Source: Biscogniauxia marginata (Eukaryota > Ascomycota > Sordariomycetes > Xylariales > Xylariaceae). From it: DNA of 64,000 nt. A program made the position numbers and the translations under genes. The notes beneath the pieces were generated by a model. That model did not search any database and had not been told where the DNA came from. It saw only the letters and a list, made by a program, of their open reading frames with translations. Numbering within the stretch: position 1 is the first letter of the stretch; each line of letters begins with the position of its first letter. The stretch lies in NCBI GenBank assembly GCA_022695795.1, contig MU404068.1, positions 124,001 through 188,000 of the forward strand. The letters run 5' to 3'. Shown here in pieces: positions 46,569 to 58,895 of the stretch.

Positions 46569-48717
46569 ATGAGCAGCTCGAAACCCATACCGCCGAGGGA
46601 ACCCGCAAGCTGGAATATCGCCTCCTCGTTTACTTCTGGATCGCCCATTGCACAAGAGATATTAGCTAGGGATATCGCCGAAGACTCGGAAGATGAGCCC
46701 GTTGATGACGATTTCCTAGACGGGACAGGATCCGAGGCCAGCTTCGACGGTGGTCCGGTCCTTTACAAGCAACCAAGTGGCGTCGCGTATGACTACAGAC
46801 GACCAAGTATGATACCCGAGCCAGTGGTAGAGCCCGTCCTCACGAGAGTGGAAAAGAAGAAATCACGAGATGCCGAACTCAGTCTGTTGAGGGACAATCA
46901 CCTCATCCCGCCAAAACATGCCCCAGACAAGAAGCCTTCGTTTTGGTCACGTACTTATCGGAGAGTCTTTAGCACCAAAGTTCGTAAGAATCTAGTCGAC
47001 GAGGAAGTACCCAGAATCACTATCGGGCCCTCTGAACGCTCTCCTCTGTTAGCCGACTCAAATCACGCGTCGGGGCCGGAAGGTCAGCATCTGAACGCGC
47101 AATGGGAGGCAGCTGTGGCCGCTGGAGCTATCGAGACTACTTGGCAGAGAGAAACCAAGACTATTGCAACATATTCTCGGTCCTTAATCATAACTTTTCT
47201 GTTGCAATACAGTATAAATATTGCCAGTATCTTCACAGTTGGACGAATTGGCAAGATCGAGCTGGGTGCTGTAAGCTGTAAGTCAGGCTATTTCCCCTTC
47301 CTTGGCCCTCTGCTAATCCAAAACACAGTGGGTACGATGACAGCAAACATTTGTTGTTATGCTCCGGTCCAGGGGCTTGCGACCAGTTTGGACACCCTCT
47401 GCTCCCAGGCTTATGGGTCAGGCCATAAGCAGCTCGTGGGTCTTCAGCTTCAACGGATGACCTACTTTCTGTGGCTACTAATGATACCCGTTGCCGTGCT
47501 CTTCTTCTTTGCTGAGGATATACTTCGCCTGATCGTTCTTGAGCCGCGATCTGCTGAGCTTGCCGGCCTCTATCTTCGCATCGTTATTGTAGGGGCGCCC
47601 GGGTTTGCCGCCTTCGAAAGCGGCAAGCGGTTCGTTCAGTCGCAAGGCCTCTTCGTTGCCACGACTTACGTCTTGTTGATTGCCGCACCGATAAATATCA
47701 TCACCAACTGGCTTCTTGTTTGGCATCTTGGCTGGGGATTTATCGGCGCTCCCATAGCCGTCGCATTCACGCAGAATTTAATGCCCATACTCTTGCTTTT
47801 GTATGTCCGCTTTGTGAACGGCTCTCAATGTTGGGGCGGCTTCACGAAACGAGCGCTTACAAACTGGGGTAAGTATCACTTGCGTGTCTTGCCTTAACGA
47901 TTGTTAACATTGCGCTAGGCCCTATGATTCGGCTCGCACTTCCAGGAATGATAATGGTCGTGGCAGAGTGGCTTGCCTTCGAAATTCTGACTCTAGTGTC
48001 AAGCCGGCTGGGGACCTCATACCTGGCTGCACAGAGTATCCTGGTCACGGTGACATCAACAACATTTATGATCCCGTTCCCTGTGTCAATCGCGGCATCA
48101 ACGCGAGTTGCCAACTTGATAGGTGCGAAGCTCGTGGGTGCAGCTAAGACATCGGCAAAAGTGGTAAGTTTATCTACTTAGGAAAAGAAAAAGGGATGCT
48201 TGAATAGGCAGTCAAGGCTAACGGTAGAAAAGGGAACCTGCGCTGGCTGCATTATTGGGCTCTTGAACCTAACGATACTGGGAAGCCTACGGTTTAAGCT
48301 CCCACTCTTGTTCACACAAGACGAGGAGGTCATCTCGATTGTAGCGACAGTCTTGCCGCTATGTGCAGTCATGCAGATTTTCGACGGGTTGGCAGCCGTA
48401 GCTCACGGTCTACTTCGTGGAATTGGCAAGCAGTCATTTGGAGGCTATGCAAATTTGCTGGCGTATTACGTCGTCGCTCTGCCGATTTCATTTACGGCTG
48501 CATTTGCCTTGGGCTGGAAGCTCATGGGGTTATGGTTAGGAACAACCGTGGGATTGTTTCTGTAGGTTGCAAGCCATACAGCCTTGAACGACCTTCTCAA
48601 GTAACCCATGCTAACAATCATTCTGCTAGGGTCGCCGCTGTTGAATACTGGTATATCTATGTTTCCGACTGGGAGGCGATAGTCTATGAGGCTGAGCATC
48701 GTAATATGGCTGGTTGA
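46569..48717 (+). CDS. MATE-family multidrug/toxin extrusion transporter
   Basis: Membrane antiporter of the MatE family exporting organic cations or metabolites. Exons: 46569-47277, 47329-47868, 47919-48163, 48212-48561, 48630-48717; 643 residues. Intron 1 (51 nt, GTAAGT...CACAG) stays open when read through, but removal restores the MATE sequence GAVSLGTMTANI. Intron 4 has two nearby acceptors (TAG at 48207, CAG at 48211); only the CAG keeps phase. An acidic, Ser/Pro-rich cytosolic extension of about 190 residues precedes the first span (SLIITFLLQYSINIASIFTV). The family hallmark GLATSLDTLCSQAYGSG lies near residue 260, and PGMIMVVAEWLAFEI opens the second half. Twelve spans are expected. 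Substrate unknown; no linked biosynthetic genes. Confidence 0.92.
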
Positions 48718-49415
48718 ACACTGAGATGCGACATTAGATAGGTAGGGTTGGGTTGTAACTCTAGATAAACGAGTATGTGGCCCAGGAACCCGATAGGCAA
48801 CTCGTTAGCGCCGGGGAAGGTAATATAATGTCGGCCTTCGGAAAAGAGACTATCGGGATTACTTAATGAAGTTATAATTAGATAGTTCCTGGAGGATTCC
48901 GGTGCTTCAGAATGTGAAACTTATTATACTATAATGGTAGTAGTTAGGTACCTAGGTAATTATATAAGGTACCTAATCTTCAACTAGGTAGTCAAGTAAA
49001 GATCCGAGAAACCTATACTGAACAAATGCTTAAAAAGCCAAATTACGTAGTTGGGTTTTTTTCCCCCGACTACATATTACATCCTTAAGGTAGGTTAACC
49101 AACTCGGGTTCCTTTTGATATAAGAGCTACACTCCTGTCGGGCATCTGACGTGTCTAGGTTCGGGCTTACTATTATAGGTGAACCCCGATATCCGAATAC
49201 TTGACTCAATACATAATCCAATCCAGCCTTATCGTATGTCGAATGGCCCGTGCATCCATGTCATCAGTTACGGGTATTCAAATCATGAAATCTCGTTAAA
49301 TAAATAAGAAGCCGATATTCCTAAGGCCACCATTTGACTATATTTTGTCGGTGCGATCGTTCCTCCACCTGTAATACGCTTCCTTCTCCTCTTCACCAAC
49401 AACAACACACAAAAG
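48718..49415. other. Intergenic region MATE / IDI1
   Basis: About 700 bp holding the MATE 3' flank and the IDI1 promoter. It contains the palindromic run TAGGTACCTAGGTA (48945-48958), with another GGTACC 10 bp on. The IDI1-proximal 30 bases are C/A-rich leader. Confidence 0.55.
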
Positions 49416-50281
<866 letters not shown>

Positions 50282-52109
50282 AGAGTTATGCAGGTTGAGA
50301 GGGAAAGGAGGACATCCGGTTTGGGATAAACAGGTCAGCGAGTTAGAGCTGGGGACTGCTGTTCTGCAGTGGAAGACAGCAGTGTGTTAGATATCCCCCC
50401 ACGCGGCACACAGAACGAGATACAGCCATACAGAGACCCCTGTTGATTACATTACGCCATAACAATATCGGAATTCCCTAGAAGAGTAAGCGAGCATTTA
50501 TCTCTACGGTTGGGACGCATTTTTATGCCAGATTGACGAGGTGTTCCATCTATCCGAGAAAACTCACGCCTACGCTGCAGTGAAACGGTCCCTCCGGGCG
50601 GGTTTAAGTATGTCAAGGCGGCCTACGGCCTGGTCAGACGCAGTGCCGATTAGAGTATACGATAACACGGAGCACCTCGGTGTTGACGACACTAGGCCGA
50701 GATATGCGGTGGCAACAGGATGGCCTTGAAGTCCAGCATCACCTGACACCGTAAGCTGCAGACAGCACTCTGGGGAAACAGGCCCAGCCCGGAGAGACAT
50801 TCTATTCAGTAAGAGGCGTCACAATTACAGCGATTGGACGTATAGATACATGAGGGCATGAGTGATAGCTCAGCAACCCCACCCCGGTCACGCTTAACCG
50901 CTCTGGCCGCCGGTGCTCTTAGCCTCGTACTGGTGACAGCCACCCTCCATTATAGGTTCCACCCCCTGTCCTCCTTGTCTCTATGTACTACACAAAGACA
51001 TGCATACCCTGTCGCGCACGAGACTTGCATTCTGGTTACTCTAGGTATTTCCCTGGATTCTGCCTGGTTCCCAATAAGCTGGGTTTAGCACACTGTATTT
51101 ACCTATCGGGAGTGAGCGTAATACTGCGCATGTTGAGGCGGCCCTTGCTGTTATCGGCTCAGAGACCGTATAGCCAATCGAGTTGCCTGATACAAAACAC
51201 TTCCCGGCTTGTAGCGGTGCTAGTGGTGTCAAACACGCATTCTTTGCCCAGCCCGGTTTGTCTTGCCAGAGGGTGTCTCTCAGCGGCTTAGGCTTACGAC
51301 TCGCTAGGCCAACTGCATCCCATCCCACGCAGAGTGACGCTTAGCCTTTGCCCGAACAATCCGACACTGTGCTTGTTTGTCCGTGTACAGCAGCAAGTGC
51401 CGTCACTTTACTCTTTTAAGTACGCCCCGGAAACTCGCTGTCCCATTCTTTTTCCTCTTTCTCTTGTCTGTCTTTCACTCTAGGGAACTATAGTGGCTAC
51501 GAGAACTCTTATTTTCAAGTCTAGAAAAGGAACAAGTTACGCTGGTTGCTCTTGCATAGCATACAATCCCCACCAACTGGGATTAGTTACTTTCAAGACA
51601 GCCCTGCTTCTTGTTGCTACTCTGAACTTACCATCACATCTCAATCCAAACTCAACTCAACTCAGCTCAGCTCAACTATTTTAGGCTCTAGAGTCTTTGA
51701 CAATACTCTTCGTCTTCATAAGTCATCCGTGCCATCAACACATCTCTATCTCTCGCCCCAAATAAACATAACTTCTTCAACTTCATAGAACGTCACCCCC
51801 GGTAAACCAACATTGATGTCTGTTGACCTACGGACGAGTCTCAACTGCCTATCGCACCCAAATAGATTTATGCCTATCTCGAGAACTCAGCTTTCGAGAG
51901 TTCATACGGGAGATAGTATACAAAATATTAATTGGAGTAATTCGTAAAGTGAGTGATACTTTCCATTGAGCACGTAACCAACTTATCATGGGTGAACGGC
52001 TCGCACTCTCTACTATCAATCAGGCCAAGAGTTAACGTTTTGCGTTCGGTATACGTAGCCAGTCAGCCCAGAGTTTGCCTTGCGCAGAAAAAGGGCCGCA
52101 GCCAACAAC
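50282..52109. other. Intergenic region IDI1 / GNAT gene
   Basis: About 1.8 kb with IDI1 3' flank and the GNAT promoter. It contains a CTCAA/CTCAG short tandem stretch at about 51653-51678. Open frames (e.g. 50983-51291) have no motifs. No gene called. Confidence 0.55.
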
Positions 52110-53168
52110 ATGGAGCACGTAAGCAGCAACAGTGTTACCTTTGTTGAGTTGAAGCAGAAGCGTTCGCTCGTCCCCGAGAAGTGGGAGGGCCAAGTCCGTG
52201 CTATCGGCATCTCGGAGTACAAGGAAGCCGCGCTGTCGCTGGCGCAAGCCTTTGCTACTGATGAGCTGGCACAGTACCTCCTCGACGCGGACGACATGGT
52301 CGGCTACGACGACGAGGCCAAGTGGCGGCTCCACGTCGACATCTTCAACTACATCGTGGCCTCTCACTGCTACAAGGGCCTCGTGACGACCATCGGGCCG
52401 GACTATGAGGGCGTGGCGCTCTGGTGAGTCTCTCATTCTCTCTGTTTCTACAAGCCGAAAGAGCAAAACACACATTCATCCAAGTCTTATGTACTAGATG
52501 AGAGATGGCATGGGCTAACAACAAAACTGTCGTTGCGGGACACAACAGGATGCCGCCAGGCAAGGAAGCCGATGACTGGCTGACTATCATCCGCAGTGGT
52601 ATGTGGAGACTCTACTATCAACTGTCAGCCGAGGGCCGCCGGCGCTACTACGCCGAGCTGCTCCCCCGACTGCACGACACCAAGCATGAGGTCATGGGCG
52701 ACAGGGACGACGACTGCTACTATCTGGTGTACCTAGGCACCAAGCCCGCTGGGCAGCGACGGGGCTACGCGAGGAAGCTCATCGAGCACATGACGGCCAA
52801 GGTACGTGGTAGTTGCCTGTCTATCCAACAACTACCCTGTCCCCCCCTTTTTTGTTGTTGTTGTTATTATTGATATAATACCATTATCGGACCTAGCTAA
52901 CAAGCAAAAAAAAAAACACCAACAGGCCGATGCCGAGGGCCGAGCCATGTATCTCGAGTCGAGCTCGGACAAGAACACGGGGTACTACAAGAAGTTCGGG
53001 TTCGAGGTCAAGAAGGATATCTACCTTGGCCTCGGCCTTGAATCTACGCCGTCTTCGTCTTCGTCGCCAGTCCGCCTCACCATCATGGTCCGTGAGCCCC
53101 AGAAGGTGCTCGCCCACTCGATCCCCATCAAGCTCAACGCCGGGATCAGGAAAGATGTAAGGAACTAG
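52110..53168 (+). CDS. GNAT-family N-acetyltransferase, substrate unknown
   Basis: Exons 52110-52423, 52549-52801, 52926-53168; introns 125 and 124 nt, GT-AG; 269 residues. The ATG at 52110 gives MEHVSSNSVTFVELKQKR. The acetyl-CoA-binding motif A is visible as YLVYLGTKPAGQRRGYARKL (QRRGYAR is the pyrophosphate loop), and motif B-like sequence YLESSSDKNTGYYKKFGFEV supports the GNAT fold. The N-terminal half (AFATDELAQYLLDADDMVGY) is typical of fungal GNAT proteins of this size. The exons are GC-rich, like RFA2 nearby. Introns carry homopolymer runs (C/T at 52841-52853, A10 near 52906). Acceptor substrate cannot be inferred. Confidence 0.88.
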
Positions 53169-54050
53169 TTGTCGTCGTTTGTCGTCGTCGTTTTATCATC
53201 TGTCGTCATCATCACCCGTCGTTTTGATGATTGCCGAGCTGATTGATCGCAATCACAATACCTACTCTATACGATGGCGATGATGATGACGACGACGAAG
53301 ATGATGACGTGATGATGATTTGTGCGTGTGCGTGTGCGTGTGCGTTTTGAAACCTGATCGAGATTGAAAAAAAAAGAAAAGGTTTTTCGATGAAGTTTTT
53401 TGATTCGTTTTTTTTTTACTTGCTTATCTTTTTTGTGTTTTCTCTCAACGGAACTACACATTTGTTTTCTTCAACTCCCCCTACCCCTTTTTAGCAGCTC
53501 CTCTTCGCATTCTTACGCTCGCTCGGTTGTGCTCGCTCACCTGATGACACTAGGGAACCTCTCGTCTTCCTCTTCGTCTACGGCGACGTGGCTTTTACTC
53601 CGGACGTTTTTGATATGGGACGGGTTTTGATTTTGGTTCTTGCGGTTGCGGCTTTTGAGTTCTCACACTCTTAGTTAGATCTGACTGACGGCAGTTTGCT
53701 CACCCATCATTCAACAGGACGCTAATTGCGCTTTCAATCTAGCTAAAGATGGGATTCACACAATTTGTTTTTGGTATCATTTAGTCGATCGTTCTACACT
53801 CATCGGTAGTTAGGTAGCTAGTCCGTACCATGCCATTCATTTCTCACACCATCAGTACATCCCGTCCGTCGTCCATCAAATCAAACTCCCAAGTAGTTCT
53901 CAACCTAGTTGCCCCGTGTATGGAGCCAACGCCGGGTGTGACATACTGCCGCCTCCTTTTTGCTTGAGCTCTATTTGCACGCTCTATTTGCACCAGCTTT
54001 TGTGCTGGATTAGCTACCCATTGCTCCTTCACGCTAGAGACCCTCGATTC
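53169..54050. other. Convergent intergenic region GNAT / RFA2
   Basis: About 880 bp of 3' flanks with simple sequence: GTC/GAT-type trinucleotides (53171-53320), four GTGTGCG-like units at about 53322-53345, and A/T runs at 53368-53420. No gene. Confidence 0.6.
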
Positions 54051-55006
54051 TTAAAAATAGCTTTCTAAAATGGCAAACGTTTCATCGTCGATGGTGGTGT
54101 AGACGGTCCCTGCGGTGAGCAACTCATCGGCCGCCATCATGACGTCCTGGATCGCCATGCCCGTAGCCCTACCAATGACGTGCACGTTGGTGCCCTCATT
54201 GCCTTTGGCGTTGTTGAGGTAGTTGTACATCGCCCTGGCCTTGGCCGAGTAGTTCCGCGTCTTCGAGTCGGCATCGGCCGTGTGGCCGCCGTCGACGAAC
54301 ATGCTATCATCGTCGCCGGCGGCGGCGCCACCCCCAGCCGTGTCAGGCAGGCCCTTGGTGAAGAACAGGTGGACATAGGTGGACTCGAGCAGGTGGTAGT
54401 TGACCTCGTTGATGTCGGCGACGGGCTTGATGACGTGGGCGCCGACGTGGCGCTTGTTGCTGAAGCTCTTGAGGCGGCCCCAGACGCGGACGTACTCCTC
54501 CTCGCGGAAGGTGTGCCGGCTCGCGTCGTCCTGCTTGTCGGCGTCGAGCCACTGCTTCACCTCGATGATGCCCGTGCCGTCGTCGAGCCGGTACGTGATG
54601 TTGGTCGTCTGCGGGCTGATCTGCCGCACCATGCCGACCAGCGTCACCTGCTTGATCTCGACCCCGTCGATCCGGAACGGCGCGTCCCCGAACGCCTGCT
54701 CCGCGTCGATGAGCTGCTTGATCGTCACCGGCCGGAGGGACTCGTCGTTGATGGGCTGCGGGAGGCGGTTGCGTCAGCCGTGCACGTTATTCATTTTTTT
54801 CACCCACTGGCGGTTTGACATAAATTATAGAGAGAGAGAGAGAAAGAAAGGACTTGGGATTGTACGTACCCTTGCCGTCTGGCTTCCGGCTTGAGATCCG
54901 CCGAAGAATCCACCGCCATCTTCGCCCCCGCCGTAGTATGCTACTCCCCGGATTGATCAGCGTACGGTACAGGTATCGAGACTGAATTGCGGCACATACA
55001 GTTCAT
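54051..55006 (-). CDS. RFA2: RFA2 / RPA32, replication protein A middle subunit
   Basis: ssDNA-binding heterotrimer subunit for replication, repair and checkpoint signalling. Exons: 55000-55006 (ATGAACT only), 54870-54940, 54051-54755; introns 59 nt (GTATGT...GTAG) and 114 nt (GTACGT...CGCAG); 260 residues. Gly/Ser/Tyr-rich N-terminus (YYGGGEDGGGFFGGSQAGSQ) corresponds to the phosphorylated region; then LRPVTIKQLIDAEQ, the OB fold (VTLVGMVRQISPQTTNITYR; VRVWGRLKSFSNKRHVGAHV) and a C-terminal winged helix (DDETFAILESYF end). Exon 3 is almost entirely GC-ending codons. Phase is correct across both joins. The 7-nt first coding exon is inferred from the need for an ATG and a GTATGT donor. Divergent with peroxisomal Lon. 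Confidence 0.93.
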
Positions 55007-55951
55007 TGTCACGATGGATGTGTTGGTGGCAGTGAGGTGGTCGTCGGGAGTGGTTGCTTGGATGTGGGCAAGACGCGTGGAGAGAAGGCAGTTGACGCGA
55101 CTTGCTAGACTAGATTTTAATTGATGCTGAAAGGAGAATAGGCACCCGTCGCCTATGGCGGGGTTCTCTGTTTCAGTGGGCACCGGCGCGCGATGACGCC
55201 GACGGGACGCAAAGCAGTTCTTTCCCCCGTTCTACCAGTTACATTAGGTATTAAGGTTACTTCTGTTGCACACGCTAAAGAGGGCTATCGATAAGACACA
55301 TGGTATAGTCCCTTAGGTACCAGGTAGTGTATATTGTGTAGTATAATATCTTTTCATGTGAATCTGGCTTGTAACAGTGGCCACCGGCGACCTTGAATAT
55401 CTATCTACCTACCTGCGAAATGAAAAAAAAAGTTTATAGCATTGGTATCATGCCATGTATCTCATGCATGCTAAAAATTTCAATATTAGGTACAAATTAA
55501 ATGACCACTTCCTAATATTGTATCAATTGTACCTATGTACGTATAGTATTCACCTACATTATAAAATGCGGGGTGTCCGCGGTAAGTATCGAAACTTGCC
55601 GGCTTTTCCGGGGGGTTCTAGCCCGGAATAGTGTAGGTATGTACCTACATTTATTGGACCGCTGTAAGTCAAGCCTCGGTAAGGTCACCCGCTACCTAGA
55701 GCCACATCAACAGACTAGGTTAAGCTCGGCTTAGCTTCTGACATCAGTCCATCACCAACCAACCAACCTTCCACTCGTTTCTCCTATTTGGTTGCTTGCT
55801 TTGTTGGCTCTCGGTCCGCGTCCCTCCTCCGCCACCCAACTTGCCAAATCAAATCGTTTATTAATTGCAAAGGCGTTTCGCTCTATTTCTCTCCTATCGA
55901 TCAGTCAACTCAGGCGCGTCCATTATCAGGGGATCGATCAACAACTTCAAC
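55007..55951. promoter_or_regulatory. Shared divergent promoter RFA2 / peroxisomal Lon
   Basis: 945 bp between start codons. One CGATAAG lies at 55289-55295; TAGGTACC-like words lie near 55315 and 55640. The Lon-proximal 200 bp is C/T-rich leader ending CAACATGGCG. Confidence 0.55.
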
Positions 55952-58895
55952 ATGGCGCCTCCGTCTCAGTCGGCGACAATGCCGGTTATCCCCTTAGCAA
56001 AGGGCAGCGTTCTGTTCCCCGGTTCCATTGTCCGTATACCCGTTTCCGCGAGCCGATCCGACATCCCCGCCTTGATATCAAGCGTTTACACGCGCGCCTC
56101 CAAAGGTTCGAGACGGGTAGACCAGGTCCCTGTGGTCTGCGTGCCTCTCAGCTCGCCGCTGCTGGGCCCAAAGGGTCAACACCTACTAGAGAAATCGCCC
56201 GAGAAGTATAGGGAGTTGCTAGAGGCAAACACGAGCAACATTCGGAAGGATCGCATATATGGCTATGGTGTCTCCGCCAAGATAACCGGCATCCAAGGCC
56301 AGAATGGTGCTGAGTTCAACTTGCTAGTACAAGGGATATCGCGAGTTACTATCGACAAGGTCACCCAGGAACAGCCCTGTTTTGAGGCTAAGGTTTCTCA
56401 TCATACTGATACTGTCGGGTCTCAGCAATTGGAAAGTAAATCATATCAGGATCTCTTCAAAACCTTGAAGCGGCTTTCTCGGGAACTGGTTTCTTACCTC
56501 CGCGTATCGTCATTCCTCCTAGCTAGTGGATCCTCAGGATTGAACCCGCTTCTGTCGCGGAGACTTGAGCATTTTATTGTGAGGAAACAACCGAATGAGG
56601 GAGGATCGCTTGCCGATTTCATGATGAACATTGTCGAGGCTTCCTATGAGGAGAAGCTTCAGGTGCTAGCTGCCATTGACATCTCGGACCGGATGGAGAA
56701 GGTCACCGAGTTAATAGCACGTCAAGTAGACGAGATCAAAGGGAACATTAAAGTGACGACTGTGACTAGCACAGCCATACCTATTCACATCGACCCGGAA
56801 GATATGGAAAAAATGAACCAACGAAATATAAAGAGAATCCAAATCCCCGGACTAGGAAGTCCTCCTGCGGGTTTCAATCTCAATGGAAATATGTTTGGTG
56901 GTGGACCAGGCGAACAGCAAGATGCAGACGAATTACAAGAGCTTGGAAAGAAGATCGAGGCTGCTAAGCTGCCCCCGGAAGCTGCCAAGGTTGCTGAACG
57001 CGAACTTAAACGGCTCAAGCATATGATGCCCGCTCAGGCTGAGTATCAGGTTGTCAGGACATATCTTGAGACCTTGGCTGAGATTCCTTGGTCCGTTTAT
57101 ACGGACGACCCAATTGGTGCTGGAACCTTAGAAAACGCGAGGAAGCAGCTTGATGATGATCATTATGGAATAGAGAAGGTCAAAAAACGGCTACTCTCTT
57201 ACCTCACTATCGTTAGATTGATGCAGACGGCGAACGAGGCAGTTGACCAGCAAGTCAAAGAGGCCGAGGAGGAGGTAGCCGGTTTAGAGTCAAATATGGA
57301 GGTCGCTAAGAAAGACACAACAACTCTCGATCCCGAGTTGGAAGAGAAGATCAAAGCAAGCGGACTCAAAGTCCAGATGCTAAAGAGTAAGAGGCGAGCT
57401 GAGAAGGCGCCCATTCTTCTGCTCGTTGGACCTCCTGGTGTTGGTAAAACAAGTATTGCTCGCTCCATCGCTACAGCCCTTGGTCGCAAGTTCCACAGAA
57501 TATCTCTGGGGGGTGTGAGAGACGAAGCAGAGATTCGGGGCCACCGGAGAACGTACGTCGCAGCCATGCCCGGCCTCATCGTGCAAGGTTTAAGGAAAGT
57601 GGGAGTTGCCAATCCTGTTTTCTTGTTGGACGAGATTGACAAGCTGGGCATGTCAAACCACAATGGTGATCCTTCGGCGGCGATGCTTGAGGTCCTAGAC
57701 CCTGAACAGAATCATTCTTTTCATGACCACTACATCAATACCCCAATCGACCTGAGCAAGGTCCTCTTCATCGCCACTGCAAACACCCTTGATACTATTC
57801 CAGGCCCGTTACTAGACCGCATGGAAACCCTTGAATTCTCCGGCTACACAACGCTTGAAAAGCGACACATTGCCTTGCGACATCTCATACCCAAACAGAT
57901 TCGGGTGAACGGTCTTTCAGAGGACCAGATCAAGTTCAGCGAAGAAGTGGTGTCAAAAATCATCGAGTCGTACACCCGTGAGTCAGGAGTTCGCAATCTT
58001 GAGCGAGAGATTGGCTCTGTTTGTCGTGCAAAAGCTGTTGAGTTTGTAGAAGCGAACGACCGTGGCCATCCTGAGACATACCGCGCAGAGCTTACAGTGG
58101 AAGATCTCGAGTCCATTTTGGGTATAGAGAAATTCGAGGACGAGATCGCAGAAAAGACCACCCAGCCGGGTATTGTGACCGGTCTAGTCGCTTACAGCTC
58201 GGGTGGCAACGGCGGTATACTCTTCATCGAGGTCCTAGACATGCCTGGTGATGGCAGTGTCGAGCTTACGGGCAACCTCGGGGAGGTTCTCAAGGAAAGT
58301 GTTAAGGTTGCACGGAGCTGGGTACGGAACCACGCGTATGAGCTAGGACTGACCCAAGATCCAACGGAGAATATTATGAAAAACCGCAGCTTACATGTCC
58401 ACTGTCCCTCCGGGGCTGTGCCAAAAGACGGCCCGTCAAGTGGTATGGCTCAAGCAATTGCGCTGATTTCACTTCTTTCCGGACGACCTGTTTCGCCGAC
58501 GCTGGCTATGACCGTAAGTGTGAAGTCTAAGACACTTGCCGACACAAGACTAACACCTAAGACAGGGAGAGTTCCAGCTATCCGGCCATGTCAAGAGGGT
58601 CGGAGGTATCAAGGAGAAGCTGATCGGAGCCTACCGTGCTGGCGTCAAGACAATCTTACTACCAGCTCAAAACGAAAAGGACGCGAGAGAAGTACCAGAA
58701 GAGGTGAGGAAGGGTCTAAATATCATCTACGTCAAGTATGTCTAGTCCACCGCGATCCCGCGATCCCGCGTTCCAAATAACCTCCGACTAACCACCGTTT
58801 CTTGTAGCCATATCTGGGAAGCCATCCGCCATGTCTGGCCTGACGCACAGTGGCCGAATGAGAATAACTTCCCGCCGATGCAGCCTCGCTTGTGA
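55952..58895 (+). CDS. LONP2: Peroxisomal Lon protease (LONP2/Pln type)
   Basis: ATP-dependent serine protease of the peroxisomal matrix. Exons 55952-58513, 58566-58735, 58808-58895; introns 52 and 72 nt; 939 residues. Start chosen at [20 protein letters not shown] (CAACATGG context); the frame is open upstream but has no ATG. Order: N-terminal LON substrate domain (1-290), AAA+ with Walker A GPPGVGKT near 493-500 and Walker B VFLLDEID, then the protease domain with catalytic Ser in [10 protein letters not shown] near 830 and Lys in [14 protein letters not shown] near 869. No mitochondrial presequence; the protein ends PMQPRL, so PRL is a plausible non-canonical PTS1. Exon 1 ends right after the catalytic-serine segment. 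A short acidic insert lies between LON domain and AAA+. Secure as Lon; peroxisomal assignment is strong but partly inferred. Confidence 0.94.

Noticed and set aside
55865..55951. N-terminal extension of Lon to a non-ATG start
   Set aside because: The frame is open but has no ATG; the ATG at 55952 has an excellent context and family-like N-terminus. A mitochondrial presequence is not supported.
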